A DNA stretch of 21,269 nucleotides from the NCBI GenBank assembly GCA_035552395.1, contig DASZLL010000140.1, positions 1 to 21,269 on the forward strand. Direction: 5' to 3'. The stretch is from Bog-473 sp035552395 (GTDB lineage: Bacteria > Actinomycetota > Acidimicrobiia > Acidimicrobiales > RAAP-2). The notes beneath the pieces were generated by a model. The model made no database searches. It was not told the DNA's origin and worked only from the letters and a program-made list of their open reading frames with translations. Both the position numbers and the translations under genes were made by a program. Of this stretch, positions 14,553-21,156 are shown piece after piece (the first letter of the stretch is position 1; each line of letters begins with the position of its first letter).

Positions 14553-15737
14553 GTGGACTGGGTGGATCTCCTGATTATCGGGCTCATGCTGCTCGCTGCC
14601 GTGCATGGTCTCCGGCTGGGCGCGTTGATCCAGATCCTCACTTTCGGCGGCTTCTGGTTGGGGTTTCTTCTCGGGACCGTGATCTGGGTACCCCTGCTCT
14701 CGACGTCGCACGACAGCGCAACCCGCTCGATCGTGATCGTCGGATTGGTTCTGGCGACGGCGTGTGGGTTGGGCTACCTCGGGCGGATCATCGGCACCTA
14801 CAGCAACATCACGCTGCGCCGTCACCATCTGGGCAATGTCGACGCGGTTCTGGGGGTTGGGGTCGCCGTGGTGGCCGTCCTGCTGTCGTTATGGCTGGTC
14901 GCGGCCGTGATCTCCTCACCGAACAGCCGCTTCACCTCGCTCGACGCCGCCGTGGCCAAATCGGACATCTTGCACTCGATCGACCGCATCCTCCCCCAGG
15001 CCCCCTCGATCTTCAACGATCTCCAGAACTTCCTCAATGACCAAGGCTTCCCACAGGTCTTCTCGACGCTGACCCCGCCGTCCAACCCCTCGGTCGCACA
15101 GCCGACGAATGCGCAGACGAAAGCGCTCGCCAACCCGGCCGTGTTCTCGACGGTGAAGATCCTGGGCACTGCGTGCACGAACGAACAAGAGGGGTCGGGC
15201 TTCGTGGTCGGTCCCGGCCTCGTCGCCACGAACGCACACGTCATCGCCGGGGAGGGCCTCGGGAACACGCAGGTCCTCCTCGGCAGCACTGCGTACGCCG
15301 CGACACCGGTGTACTTCGACCCCTCCTTTGACCTTGCCGTGCTCCGCACCAGCGCGCCACTGGGACCGGTCCTCACCATCGACCCCAACAGCGTCGCCAA
15401 CGGCACGCAGGCGGCCCTGCTCGGTTATCCCGAGGACGGGCCGCTCATCCTCGACCCGGCCAGCGTGACGCAGGCGGTCACGGCGGTGGGCAAGGACATC
15501 TACAACAGCGGCACGGTCACGCGCGACGTCTACGCCCTCGACGCCAAGGTCCTTCCGGGCAACTCGGGCGGCCCGCTGATGGGCCCGGGCGGGCAGGTCA
15601 TCGGCGTCGTGTTCTCCCGCTCGACCGTCTATCCCAACGTCGGATACGCCCTGACGTCATCGGGTGTGTTGGCGCGGGTCCAGGCGGCCGAGCAGCACCG
15701 CTCGGCGGTCAGCACCGGCTCCTGCATCTCGGGCTGA
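14553..15737 (+). CDS. marP: MarP-family membrane serine protease (CvpA domain plus trypsin-like domain)
   Basis: Membrane-anchored periplasmic protease; the Mycobacterium tuberculosis homologue is needed for acid and oxidative stress survival. The 394-residue product starts MDWVDLLIIGLMLLAAVHG, with four hydrophobic helices (about 5-19, 27-48, 58-78, 98-120) forming a CvpA-like domain. A linker (about 122-195) leads to a chymotrypsin-fold domain with an intact triad: His 229 in TNAHVIAG, Asp 260 in FDLAVLR and Ser 338 in PGNSGGPLM. Cysteines 208 and 391 flank the protease domain, as the redox-sensitive disulfide pair does in mycobacterial MarP (C214/C395; triad H235, D264, S343). The GTG at 14553 gives the family N-terminus and has a TANNNT box 7 bases upstream. 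It ends 25 bp before the GH15 gene on the same strand, so read-through is possible. Confidence 0.9.
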   Translation: MDWVDLLIIGLMLLAAVHGLRLGALIQILTFGGFWLGFLLGTVIWVPLLSTSHDSATRSIVIVGLVLATACGLGYLGRIIGTYSNITLRRHHLGNVDAVLGVGVAVVAVLLSLWLVAAVISSPNSRFTSLDAAVAKSDILHSIDRILPQAPSIFNDLQNFLNDQGFPQVFSTLTPPSNPSVAQPTNAQTKALANPAVFSTVKILGTACTNEQEGSGFVVGPGLVATNAHVIAGEGLGNTQVLLGSTAYAATPVYFDPSFDLAVLRTSAPLGPVLTIDPNSVANGTQAALLGYPEDGPLILDPASVTQAVTAVGKDIYNSGTVTRDVYALDAKVLPGNSGGPLMGPGGQVIGVVFSRSTVYPNVGYALTSSGVLARVQAAEQHRSAVSTGSCISG

Positions 15738-15762
15738 GGAGGGAAGCGGCAAGAATGAGGCC

Positions 15763-17718
15763 ATGAGCCAGCGCATCGAGGACTACGCCATCATCGGCGA
15801 CCTGCACACGGCCGCCCTGGTGGGGATCGACGGATCGATCGACTGGCTGTGCCTGCCCCACTTCGAGTCACCAGCCTGCTTTGCGCGTCTGCTCGGTCAC
15901 AAGAACCACGGCTTCTGGCAGATCGCCCCGGCGGGCGCGCCGAACAGCGTCCTCGCCACCCGGCGCTGGTATCGGCCCAACTCCCTCGTCCTCGAGACCG
16001 AGTTCGACACTGCGACGGGCACCGTACGCGTCACGGACTGCATGCCCAAACGCGATGGCTATCCGCACCTGGTGCGCTCGATCGAAGGGGTGAGCGGCAC
16101 GGTCGACATGCGGATGGAGCTGGTGGTCCGCTTCGACTACGGCGACGTCGTCCCCTGGGTGACAACCAGCGACGGGTTGACCCGGCTCACTGCTGGACCC
16201 GACTCGGTCGCGCTTTGGCACCGGGTCGAGGCGGAGGGCAAGGACCTGCGCACCGTGGCGGAGTTCACGGTGACCGAACGCCAACGCTTCCCGTTCACCC
16301 TCGTGTGGTATCCGTCGAACGAGGAGCCCCCACCACCACTCGACAGCTGGTACGCCGTCCACCTCACCGAGGCGTACTGGACCGAATGGGCCCAGCTGTG
16401 TTGTTACGAGGGTCCCTATCACGACGCCGTGATGCGATCGCTCATCACGCTCAAAGCGCTGACGTACGAACCCACCGGCGGCATCGTGGCCGCGGCCACC
16501 ACCTCGCTCCCCGAAGCACTGGGAGGCAACCGCAACTGGGACTATCGCTATTGCTGGTTGCGCGATGCCACGCTGACTCTCGAGTCGCTCATGCGGGGCG
16601 GCTACTTCGCCGAGGCCATGGCCTGGCGCGACTGGCTGCTGCGCGCCGTGGCCGGCGACGTGTCGAAGTTACAGATCATGTACGGGCCGGCGGGGGAGCG
16701 GCGCCTCGACGAATGGGAGGCATCATGGCTGCCCGGCTACGAGAACTCGGCGCCGGTGCGGATCGGCAACGCGGCCTCGGAGCAGTACCAGCTCGATGTC
16801 TATGGCGAGGTCATGTCGGCCCTCTACTCCTCGGCGCGGACACAGGGCGTCCACTCCGAGGCGGCTTGGGATCTCCAAAAGCAATTGATCAAATTCATCG
16901 AGACCGGGTGGGAACAGCCCGACGACGGCATCTGGGAGGTGCGCGGACCGCGACGGCACTTCACCCACTCGAAGGTCATGGCGTGGGTGGCGGTCGACCG
17001 TGCCGTGCGCACGCTCGAGGAATGGCCCGACCTCAAAGGCCCCCTCGAGGAGTGGAAGACCCTACGCGACGAGATCTTCACCGAGGTGTGCGAGAAGGGG
17101 TACAACCAAGACGTCGGTGCCTTCACCCAGTACTACGGGTCGAACAAGCTCGACGCCAGCGTGCTCATGATCCCGCTCGTGGGGTTCCTTCCCGCGACCG
17201 ACGAGCGGGTGGTGTCCACCGTTGAGGCAATCCAACGCGACCTGATCGATCACGGGTTCGTCTTGCGCTATCGCACTGATGACGACGGATCGGTGGACGG
17301 CCTCACCGGCCGCGAGGGGGCGTTCCTGGCGTGCTCGTTCTGGCTCGTCGACTGCCTCCACATGATCGGCCGCGAAGAGGAAGCGGTCGAGCTGTTCGAG
17401 CGCCTCCTCGCCTTGCCCAACGAGCTCGGTCTGCTTTCTGAGGAGTACGACCCGCTGGCCGGGCGGCTGGTCGGCAACTACCCGCAAGCGTTCTCGCACG
17501 TGTCGCTCATCAACTCGGCCTTCCGACTCAGCGGGAACGACCCGTTGGCAACCGAACCTGGGGACTCGCGCTTCCTGATGAACGCGTTCAACCCGTCGTC
17601 GCCGGTCTTCCAGCGCATGAAGCGTCTCGGACGCGGAAAGATGGCAGTGAGGCGACGCGACGGTTCAACCGAGATGACGACCGACCGCCAACCGGTCGGA
17701 AAGGAAATAGACGCGTGA
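15763..17718 (+). CDS. GH15-family glycoside hydrolase (glucoamylase/trehalase type)
   Basis: Cytoplasmic (no signal peptide) inverting glycosidase that releases glucose from an alpha-glucoside; actinobacterial relatives include trehalases and glucan 1,4-alpha-glucosidases. The 651-residue product has the N-terminal beta domain (IEDYAIIGDLHTAALVG, GSIDWLCLPHFESPACFA) and the (alpha/alpha)6 barrel with GNRNWDYRYCWLRDAT (255-270), DDGIWEVRGPRRHFTHSK (387-404, general acid Glu 392) and LLSEEYDPLAGRLVGNYPQAFSH (557-579, general base Glu 560/561). All are complete and length is normal for the bacterial two-domain form. The ATG at 15763 has AAGAAT 6 bases upstream, so it may also have its own leaderless promoter besides read-through from marP. 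Its stop overlaps the next start (GTGA), linking it to the glucose dehydrogenase. Substrate (trehalose, maltose or glycogen-derived glucan) cannot be decided from sequence alone. Confidence 0.92.
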   Translation: MSQRIEDYAIIGDLHTAALVGIDGSIDWLCLPHFESPACFARLLGHKNHGFWQIAPAGAPNSVLATRRWYRPNSLVLETEFDTATGTVRVTDCMPKRDGYPHLVRSIEGVSGTVDMRMELVVRFDYGDVVPWVTTSDGLTRLTAGPDSVALWHRVEAEGKDLRTVAEFTVTERQRFPFTLVWYPSNEEPPPPLDSWYAVHLTEAYWTEWAQLCCYEGPYHDAVMRSLITLKALTYEPTGGIVAAATTSLPEALGGNRNWDYRYCWLRDATLTLESLMRGGYFAEAMAWRDWLLRAVAGDVSKLQIMYGPAGERRLDEWEASWLPGYENSAPVRIGNAASEQYQLDVYGEVMSALYSSARTQGVHSEAAWDLQKQLIKFIETGWEQPDDGIWEVRGPRRHFTHSKVMAWVAVDRAVRTLEEWPDLKGPLEEWKTLRDEIFTEVCEKGYNQDVGAFTQYYGSNKLDASVLMIPLVGFLPATDERVVSTVEAIQRDLIDHGFVLRYRTDDDGSVDGLTGREGAFLACSFWLVDCLHMIGREEEAVELFERLLALPNELGLLSEEYDPLAGRLVGNYPQAFSHVSLINSAFRLSGNDPLATEPGDSRFLMNAFNPSSPVFQRMKRLGRGKMAVRRRDGSTEMTTDRQPVGKEIDA

Positions 17719-18764
17719 AGGCTCTGACCGTGATCCCGCTCAAGGCGAACAGCGCCGAGCTGACCGACATGCCCGAACCGCCCGAGTCGGACGGGCCGGT
17801 GCTCGTCGAGACCCTGGCCATCGGCGTGTGCGGCACCGACATGGAGATCATCTCGGGCGCCTACGGCTGGCCACCGCCGGGGGAGGAGCGTCTGGTGCTC
17901 GGGCACGAATCGCTCGGGCGGGTGGTCGAGGCGCCGGCGGGCGGCGACCTGGCCAAGGGCGACTTGGTGGTGGGCATCGTGCGCCGTCCCGATCCGATGC
18001 CGTGCGCGAACTGCGCCGTCCTCGAATGGGACTTCTGTCGCAACGGCCAGTACACCGAGCGCGGCATCAAGGAGCATCACGGCTACTGCTCCGAGCGCTA
18101 TCGGAACACGCCCGACTTCACCGTGAGGGTGGACCAGAGCCTCGGCATCCTGGGCGTGCTGCTCGAACCGACCAGCGTGGTCGCCAAGGCCTGGGAGCAG
18201 GTGGATCGGGTGGGCTCGCGCGCCCACTGGGACCCCAAGACGGTGCTCATCACCGGGGCGGGACCGATCGGCCTGCTGGCCGCGTTGATCGGCGTGCAAC
18301 GCGGCCTCGACGTCCACGTGCTCGACCGCGTCACGTCGGGACTGAAGCCCGACCTGGTCCACGACCTGGGCGCCACCTACCACGCCGGCAAAGTGGCGGA
18401 CGCGGTGGCGGCGCCCGACGTCATCATCGAGTGCACCGGCGTGCCGGAGCTCGTGTTCGACGCCATGTCGCACGTCGGCCCCGACGGCGTCGTCGTGCTG
18501 ACGGGCGTCTCGTCGGGCGGCCACACCATCGAGGTGGACGAGGGCATGCTCAACCGCACCATGGTGCTCGAGAACGTGGCGGTGGTCGGGTCGGTGAACG
18601 CGAACCGGCGCCACTACGAGGCGGCCGCCGCGGCGCTGGCCGCCGCGGACCGCTCCTGGCTCGAGCGCCTGGTCACCAGGCGCGTGCCCCTCGGGCAGTG
18701 GCAGGAGGCCCTCAACCACCAACCGGACGACGTCAAGGTGGTGATCGAGGTCAACGCTCCGTGA
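17715..18764 (+). CDS. Zinc-dependent MDR dehydrogenase, glucose 1-dehydrogenase type
   Basis: Oxidises a sugar, most likely beta-D-glucose to glucono-1,5-lactone, with NAD(P)+; cytoplasmic, 349 residues. The catalytic zinc site is visible as CGTDMEI (Cys 39), GHESLG (His 64, Glu 65) and LLEPTSVV (Glu 151). The structural zinc lobe is reduced to Cys 97, Cys 100 and Cys 108 (PCANC...DFC), followed by GQYTERGIKEHHGY. The Rossmann loop is TGAGPIGLLAA (180-190), and GSVNANRRHYEAAAAAL near 295-311 matches the substrate/cofactor loop of archaeal-type glucose dehydrogenases. These features favour glucose dehydrogenase over general alcohol or sorbitol dehydrogenase. The GTG start overlaps the GH15 stop (GTGA) and the stop overlaps the next start in the same way, implying translational coupling. 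Its pairing with a glucose-releasing GH15 enzyme supports the glucose assignment. Confidence 0.87.
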   Translation: MKALTVIPLKANSAELTDMPEPPESDGPVLVETLAIGVCGTDMEIISGAYGWPPPGEERLVLGHESLGRVVEAPAGGDLAKGDLVVGIVRRPDPMPCANCAVLEWDFCRNGQYTERGIKEHHGYCSERYRNTPDFTVRVDQSLGILGVLLEPTSVVAKAWEQVDRVGSRAHWDPKTVLITGAGPIGLLAALIGVQRGLDVHVLDRVTSGLKPDLVHDLGATYHAGKVADAVAAPDVIIECTGVPELVFDAMSHVGPDGVVVLTGVSSGGHTIEVDEGMLNRTMVLENVAVVGSVNANRRHYEAAAAALAAADRSWLERLVTRRVPLGQWQEALNHQPDDVKVVIEVNAP

Positions 18765-19780
18765 GCGGGACGCACTCCCACGGTGGTTCCTCCCACCGCC
18801 ACGCCGATGCCGGCCTCCACCTGCACGACCCCGAGAGCGGCGATGCCATCCCCGCCGTGCCGCCGCCCCGTCGGATCGCCGACGGGGTCCTCGAGATCGA
18901 CACGATGTTGGGCGGCTGGGAACGAGTGACGGCGGGCTATCTGATCGAGGGATCGGCGCCCGTGCTGATCGAGACGGGCAGCCAGACCTCGGTGCCGATC
19001 CTGCTGGCCGCGCTGGGCCAGATCGGCGTCGGTCCCGCCGAGTTGGCGGGCGTGGCGGTGACGCACATCCACCTCGATCACGCCGGTGGCGTCGGCGATG
19101 TCGCCCGGGCCTTTCCCTCGGCCACCGTGTACGTGCACGAGAAGGGCGCGCGGCACCTGGCCGACCCGACTCGTCTCATCGATTCGGCGGCCCGCGTCTA
19201 CGGGCCGTTGCTCGACTCGCTCTACGGGCGTCTCGATCCCACGCCCGCCGAACGGCTGCACGTGCTCGCCGACGAGGAAGTCATCGAGGTGAGCCCCGGG
19301 CGCAGCTTGGTCGCCGTCGACTCGCCTGGCCACGCCAAGCACCATGTCGGGCTGCACGACTCGCTGAGCGGCCTGCTCTTCGCCGGGGACGCCGTCGGGG
19401 TGAAACTGCCCGACGGTGGTGTGTTGCGACCATCGACGCCGCCACCGGACTTCGACCTCGACCAGGCCATCACCTCGCTCGGCAAGTTCGCGGCCCGCCG
19501 GCCGACGGGCATCGCGCTGGCCCACTACGGGCTGCTCGAGCAACCCGAGGCGTTGTTGGCGGAGGCGGAAGAGACCTTGCGCCAGTGGGCCGAGACAGCC
19601 GAGAAGGCCTACCGGGAGGGCTCGGATATCGCCGACGCGCTGGCCGCGCGCTTCGATCCGCTCCTGGGTGACATCGAACCCGCCCACAAGGAGAAGCTGG
19701 ACATCATGAACGGCGTGCACTCCAACGCGGCCGGGTTCCGGCGTTGGCTCGACGGGCGCCACGAGGCTCCGTCGAGCTGA
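18761..19780 (+). CDS. MBL-fold metal-dependent hydrolase with His-rich N-terminus
   Basis: Metallo-beta-lactamase-fold hydrolase of 339 residues, cytoplasmic, exact substrate unknown. The metal site is complete: THIHLDHAGG (101-110; His 102, His 104, Asp 106, His 107), SPGHAKHH (188-195; His 191), FAGD (Asp 210) and AHYG (His 255). The first 22 residues hold six histidines (5, 7, 12, 14, 20, 22), resembling a metal-binding or metal-storage tail. A helical C-terminal extension (about 262-330) covers the active site in many members. The GTG at 18761 overlaps the dehydrogenase stop as GTGA; there is no other suitable start. Given its place after a glucose dehydrogenase it might hydrolyse the lactone product, since MBL lactonases use this motif; thioesterase or glyoxalase II-like activity are alternatives. 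Confidence 0.87.
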   Translation: MSGTHSHGGSSHRHADAGLHLHDPESGDAIPAVPPPRRIADGVLEIDTMLGGWERVTAGYLIEGSAPVLIETGSQTSVPILLAALGQIGVGPAELAGVAVTHIHLDHAGGVGDVARAFPSATVYVHEKGARHLADPTRLIDSAARVYGPLLDSLYGRLDPTPAERLHVLADEEVIEVSPGRSLVAVDSPGHAKHHVGLHDSLSGLLFAGDAVGVKLPDGGVLRPSTPPPDFDLDQAITSLGKFAARRPTGIALAHYGLLEQPEALLAEAEETLRQWAETAEKAYREGSDIADALAARFDPLLGDIEPAHKEKLDIMNGVHSNAAGFRRWLDGRHEAPSS

Positions 19781-19801
19781 CTTCCAAGACCTGCCTCGGG
19801 T

Positions 19802-19816
19802 GGCGGCCCAGCCGCC
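19802..19816. terminator. Short GC hairpin between convergent genes
   Basis: GGCGGC (19802-19807), loop CCA, GCCGCC (19811-19816), followed by TTCT. It lies in the 42-bp gap between the convergent MBL hydrolase and SHOCT-like genes and may end transcription of the plus-strand operon. The T-tail is weak. Confidence 0.45.
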
Positions 19817-19822
19817 TTCTGG

Positions 19823-20095
19823 TCAGACGACGAGCTTGGCCCGGAGCTCCTCTTGGCGGATCTCGAAATCGTCGAGGGAGATGCGACCCTCGGCCAGGTC
19901 CTCGTGGAGAGCGGCGAACTGCTCGAGCAGCTTGGTCTGGTCGACCTCTTCGGCCGATGGCGTGGTGGCCCGCTCCTCTGCTGCGGTGACCTTGTCCTCT
20001 TTCCGGGACAGGCGGTCGTCCATCTTGGCCTTGGCCCTGTCCTTCTTGGCCTGGTCGCGCTGTAATTTTCCGAACGTCGAACGTGCACGTGCCAC
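19823..20095 (-). CDS. Small charged protein with C-terminal SHOCT-like segment
   Basis: Cytoplasmic protein of 90 residues, function unknown. The N-terminal half is very basic and probably helical (RSTFGKLQRDQAKKDRAK, then RLSRKEDKVTAAEERA). The C-terminal part, LLEQFAALHEDLAEGRISLDDFEIRQEELRAKL (about 56-88), matches the pattern of the SHOCT domain: a helix, 'G.Is.dDFe', then a second helix. The GTG at 20095-20093 is set by AAAGGAG 5 bases upstream; upstream in-frame codons would run into the tRNA and are rejected. It lies 107 bp downstream of tRNA-Ser(CGA). Convergent with the MBL hydrolase gene. Confidence 0.8.
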   Translation of the reverse strand: MARARSTFGKLQRDQAKKDRAKAKMDDRLSRKEDKVTAAEERATTPSAEEVDQTKLLEQFAALHEDLAEGRISLDDFEIRQEELRAKLVV

Positions 20096-20100
20096 GGTCG

Positions 20101-20107
20101 CTCCTTT
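20101..20107 (-). promoter_or_regulatory. Shine-Dalgarno of SHOCT-like gene
   Basis: AAAGGAG on the minus strand, 5 bases from the GTG at 20095. It decides the start. Confidence 0.75.
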
Positions 20108-20163
20108 CCGGTCGCCGGGACGACCAGGTACTGACGGCAAGGGCCCTGCCCTGCCGGTGTTCT

Positions 20164-20200
20164 CGCCGCACACGCCATGCGGCGGGCCCCTGTGGGCCCG
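20164..20200 (-). terminator. Two adjoining hairpins downstream of tRNA-Ser(CGA)
   Basis: CGGGCCC (20183-20189)/GGGCCCG (20194-20200) form a 7-bp stem with a 4-nt loop, 2 bases beyond the tRNA 3' end. CGCCGCA (20164-20170)/TGCGGCG (20178-20184) form a second 7-bp stem that shares two bases with the first. No T-tract follows, so this may be a factor-assisted terminator or a processing signal. Confidence 0.45.
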
Positions 20201-20202
20201 AG

Positions 20203-20288
20203 CGGAGGAGGTGGGATTTGAACCCACGGTGCCCATGAGGCACAACGGTTTTCGAGACCGTCCGATTCGGCCGCTCTCGCACTCCTCC
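20203..20288 (-). tRNA. tRNA-Ser (anticodon CGA)
   Basis: On the minus strand an 86-nt class II tRNA starts GGAGGAGTGCGAGAGCGGCC. The acceptor arms GGAGGAG/CTCCTCC pair perfectly and the discriminator base is G. The anticodon stem ACGGT/ACCGT encloses the loop CTCGAAA, giving anticodon CGA, which reads UCG serine codons. A long variable arm (TGTGCCTCATGGGCACC region) and the T-arm GTGGG TTCAAAT CCCAC are present. CCA is not encoded. It begins 11 bases after the tadA stop codon. Confidence 0.95.
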
Positions 20289-20299
20289 GGGCGGAAATC

Positions 20300-20773
20300 C
20301 TAGTCGCTCTGACCTGCGCCTAAGGTTTCGCCACGCGCTCGATCGTTGCGTCGATCCGCGAAAAAGGAGGTCAGAAGCGCGCCGCACTCCTCCGCGCGCA
20401 CTCCTCCGGTGACGTCGACTTCGTGATTGAGCCGAGGGTCGGCACACAGGTTATAGAGGGTCCCGCAGGCACCCGCTTTGGGATCGGCGGCGCCGTAAAC
20501 GAGGCGTCCGAGGCGGGCGGCGACCAGTGCACCGGCGCACATCGGGCAGGGCTCGAGCGTGACGACCAAGGTCGCGTCGCGCAGGCGCCAACCCCCCAGC
20601 GCGGCGGCCGCTTCCCGCAGCGCGAGGAGCTCGGCGTGGGCCGTGGGGTCGCTCGAGCGTTCGCGTTCGTTGTGTCGACGGGCCACCACTTTCCCGTCGA
20701 CCAGGCAGACCGCGCCCACCGGCACCTCACCTGCTGCCGCGGCGGCCCGCGCCTCGGCCAGCGCCAGTTCCAT
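20300..20773 (-). CDS. tadA: tRNA-specific adenosine deaminase TadA
   Basis: Zinc enzyme that converts adenosine 34 to inosine in tRNA-Arg(ACG), allowing one tRNA to read CGU, CGC and CGA. The product contains GEVPVGAV, the catalytic TAHAELLALREAA (zinc His plus proton-shuttle Glu) and TLEPCPMCAGALV (the two zinc Cys), followed by GAADPKAGACGTLYNL and DPRLNHEVDV, all characteristic of TadA. From the ATG at 20773 it is 157 residues. A TTG at 20872 would add 33 residues of non-conserved sequence. A CATACT box six bases before an ATC at 20818 hints at a rare start that would restore the N-terminal helix; the true start is uncertain. It lies between two tRNA-Ser genes on the same strand. Confidence 0.92.
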   Translation of the reverse strand: MELALAEARAAAAAGEVPVGAVCLVDGKVVARRHNERERSSDPTAHAELLALREAAAALGGWRLRDATLVVTLEPCPMCAGALVAARLGRLVYGAADPKAGACGTLYNLCADPRLNHEVDVTGGVRAEECGALLTSFFADRRNDRARGETLGAGQSD

Positions 20774-20901
20774 GGCGTCGTCGTCGCTCGGGGTGGGGGC
20801 CTGCGCTTCGGTGGCGATGCGCCCAGTATGCGAGCCGTCTCGCTCGGAGGGAAAGTCGAGGCGACGTGCCAAGCCCGGTGACCTGGAACTTCAGATGTGT
20901 G

Positions 20902-20923
20902 AGGACATCGGTCAGGACATCGG
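20902..20923. repeat. Tandem 10-bp direct repeat upstream of tadA
   Basis: AGGACATCGG occurs twice (20902-20911 and 20914-20923) with a 12-bp period, in the spacer between tRNA-Ser(GGA) and tadA. It could be a regulator binding site or a trace of slippage. Confidence 0.6.
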
Positions 20924-20961
20924 CGACCGCCCGAACCGGGTGTCCGACGAGCCCAAAAGAG

Positions 20962-21046
20962 CGGAGGAGGTGGGATTTGAACCCACGGTTGGTTGCCCAA
21001 CACACGATTTCCAATCGTGCCGATTCGGCCGCTCTCGCACTCCTCC
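20962..21046 (-). tRNA. tRNA-Ser (anticodon GGA)
   Basis: An 85-nt class II tRNA on the minus strand, also starting GGAGGAGTGCGAGAGCGGCC. The anticodon stem CACGA/TCGTG encloses TTGGAAA, giving anticodon GGA, which reads UCC and UCU. The variable arm TGTTGGGCAACCAACC and the T-arm GTGGG TTCAAAT CCCAC are intact; the discriminator is G and CCA is not encoded. Acceptor, D-arm and T-arm match the CGA tRNA; anticodon and variable arms differ. Confidence 0.95.
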
Positions 21047-21156
21047 GTGCTGCGCAGCCTGGTCAGGCTAACGGCACCGGAGGTGCCCGTCGGAGAGGAT
21101 CGCCGAGGTCGTCAACCTGCGGCGCCGACCTTTGCCAGGCCCGACCCAACCAGGTC

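Noticed and set aside
15755..15766. Three-codon mini-frame ATG AGG CCA TGA overlapping the GH15 start
   Set aside because: Looked like a coupling uORF, but the AAGAAT box would put the 5' end of the mRNA at the GH15 ATG, and three codons occur easily by chance.
15849..17225. 458-residue plus-strand frame and the 17478-18722 minus-strand frame
   Set aside because: Shadows of the GH15 and dehydrogenase genes; Arg/His-rich with no recognisable domain.
20203..21046. Near-identical segments of about 27-29 bp at 20202/20961 and 20262/21020
   Set aside because: They are the shared acceptor, T and D arms of the two tRNA-Ser genes, not attachment sites or a mobile element; no integrase is present.
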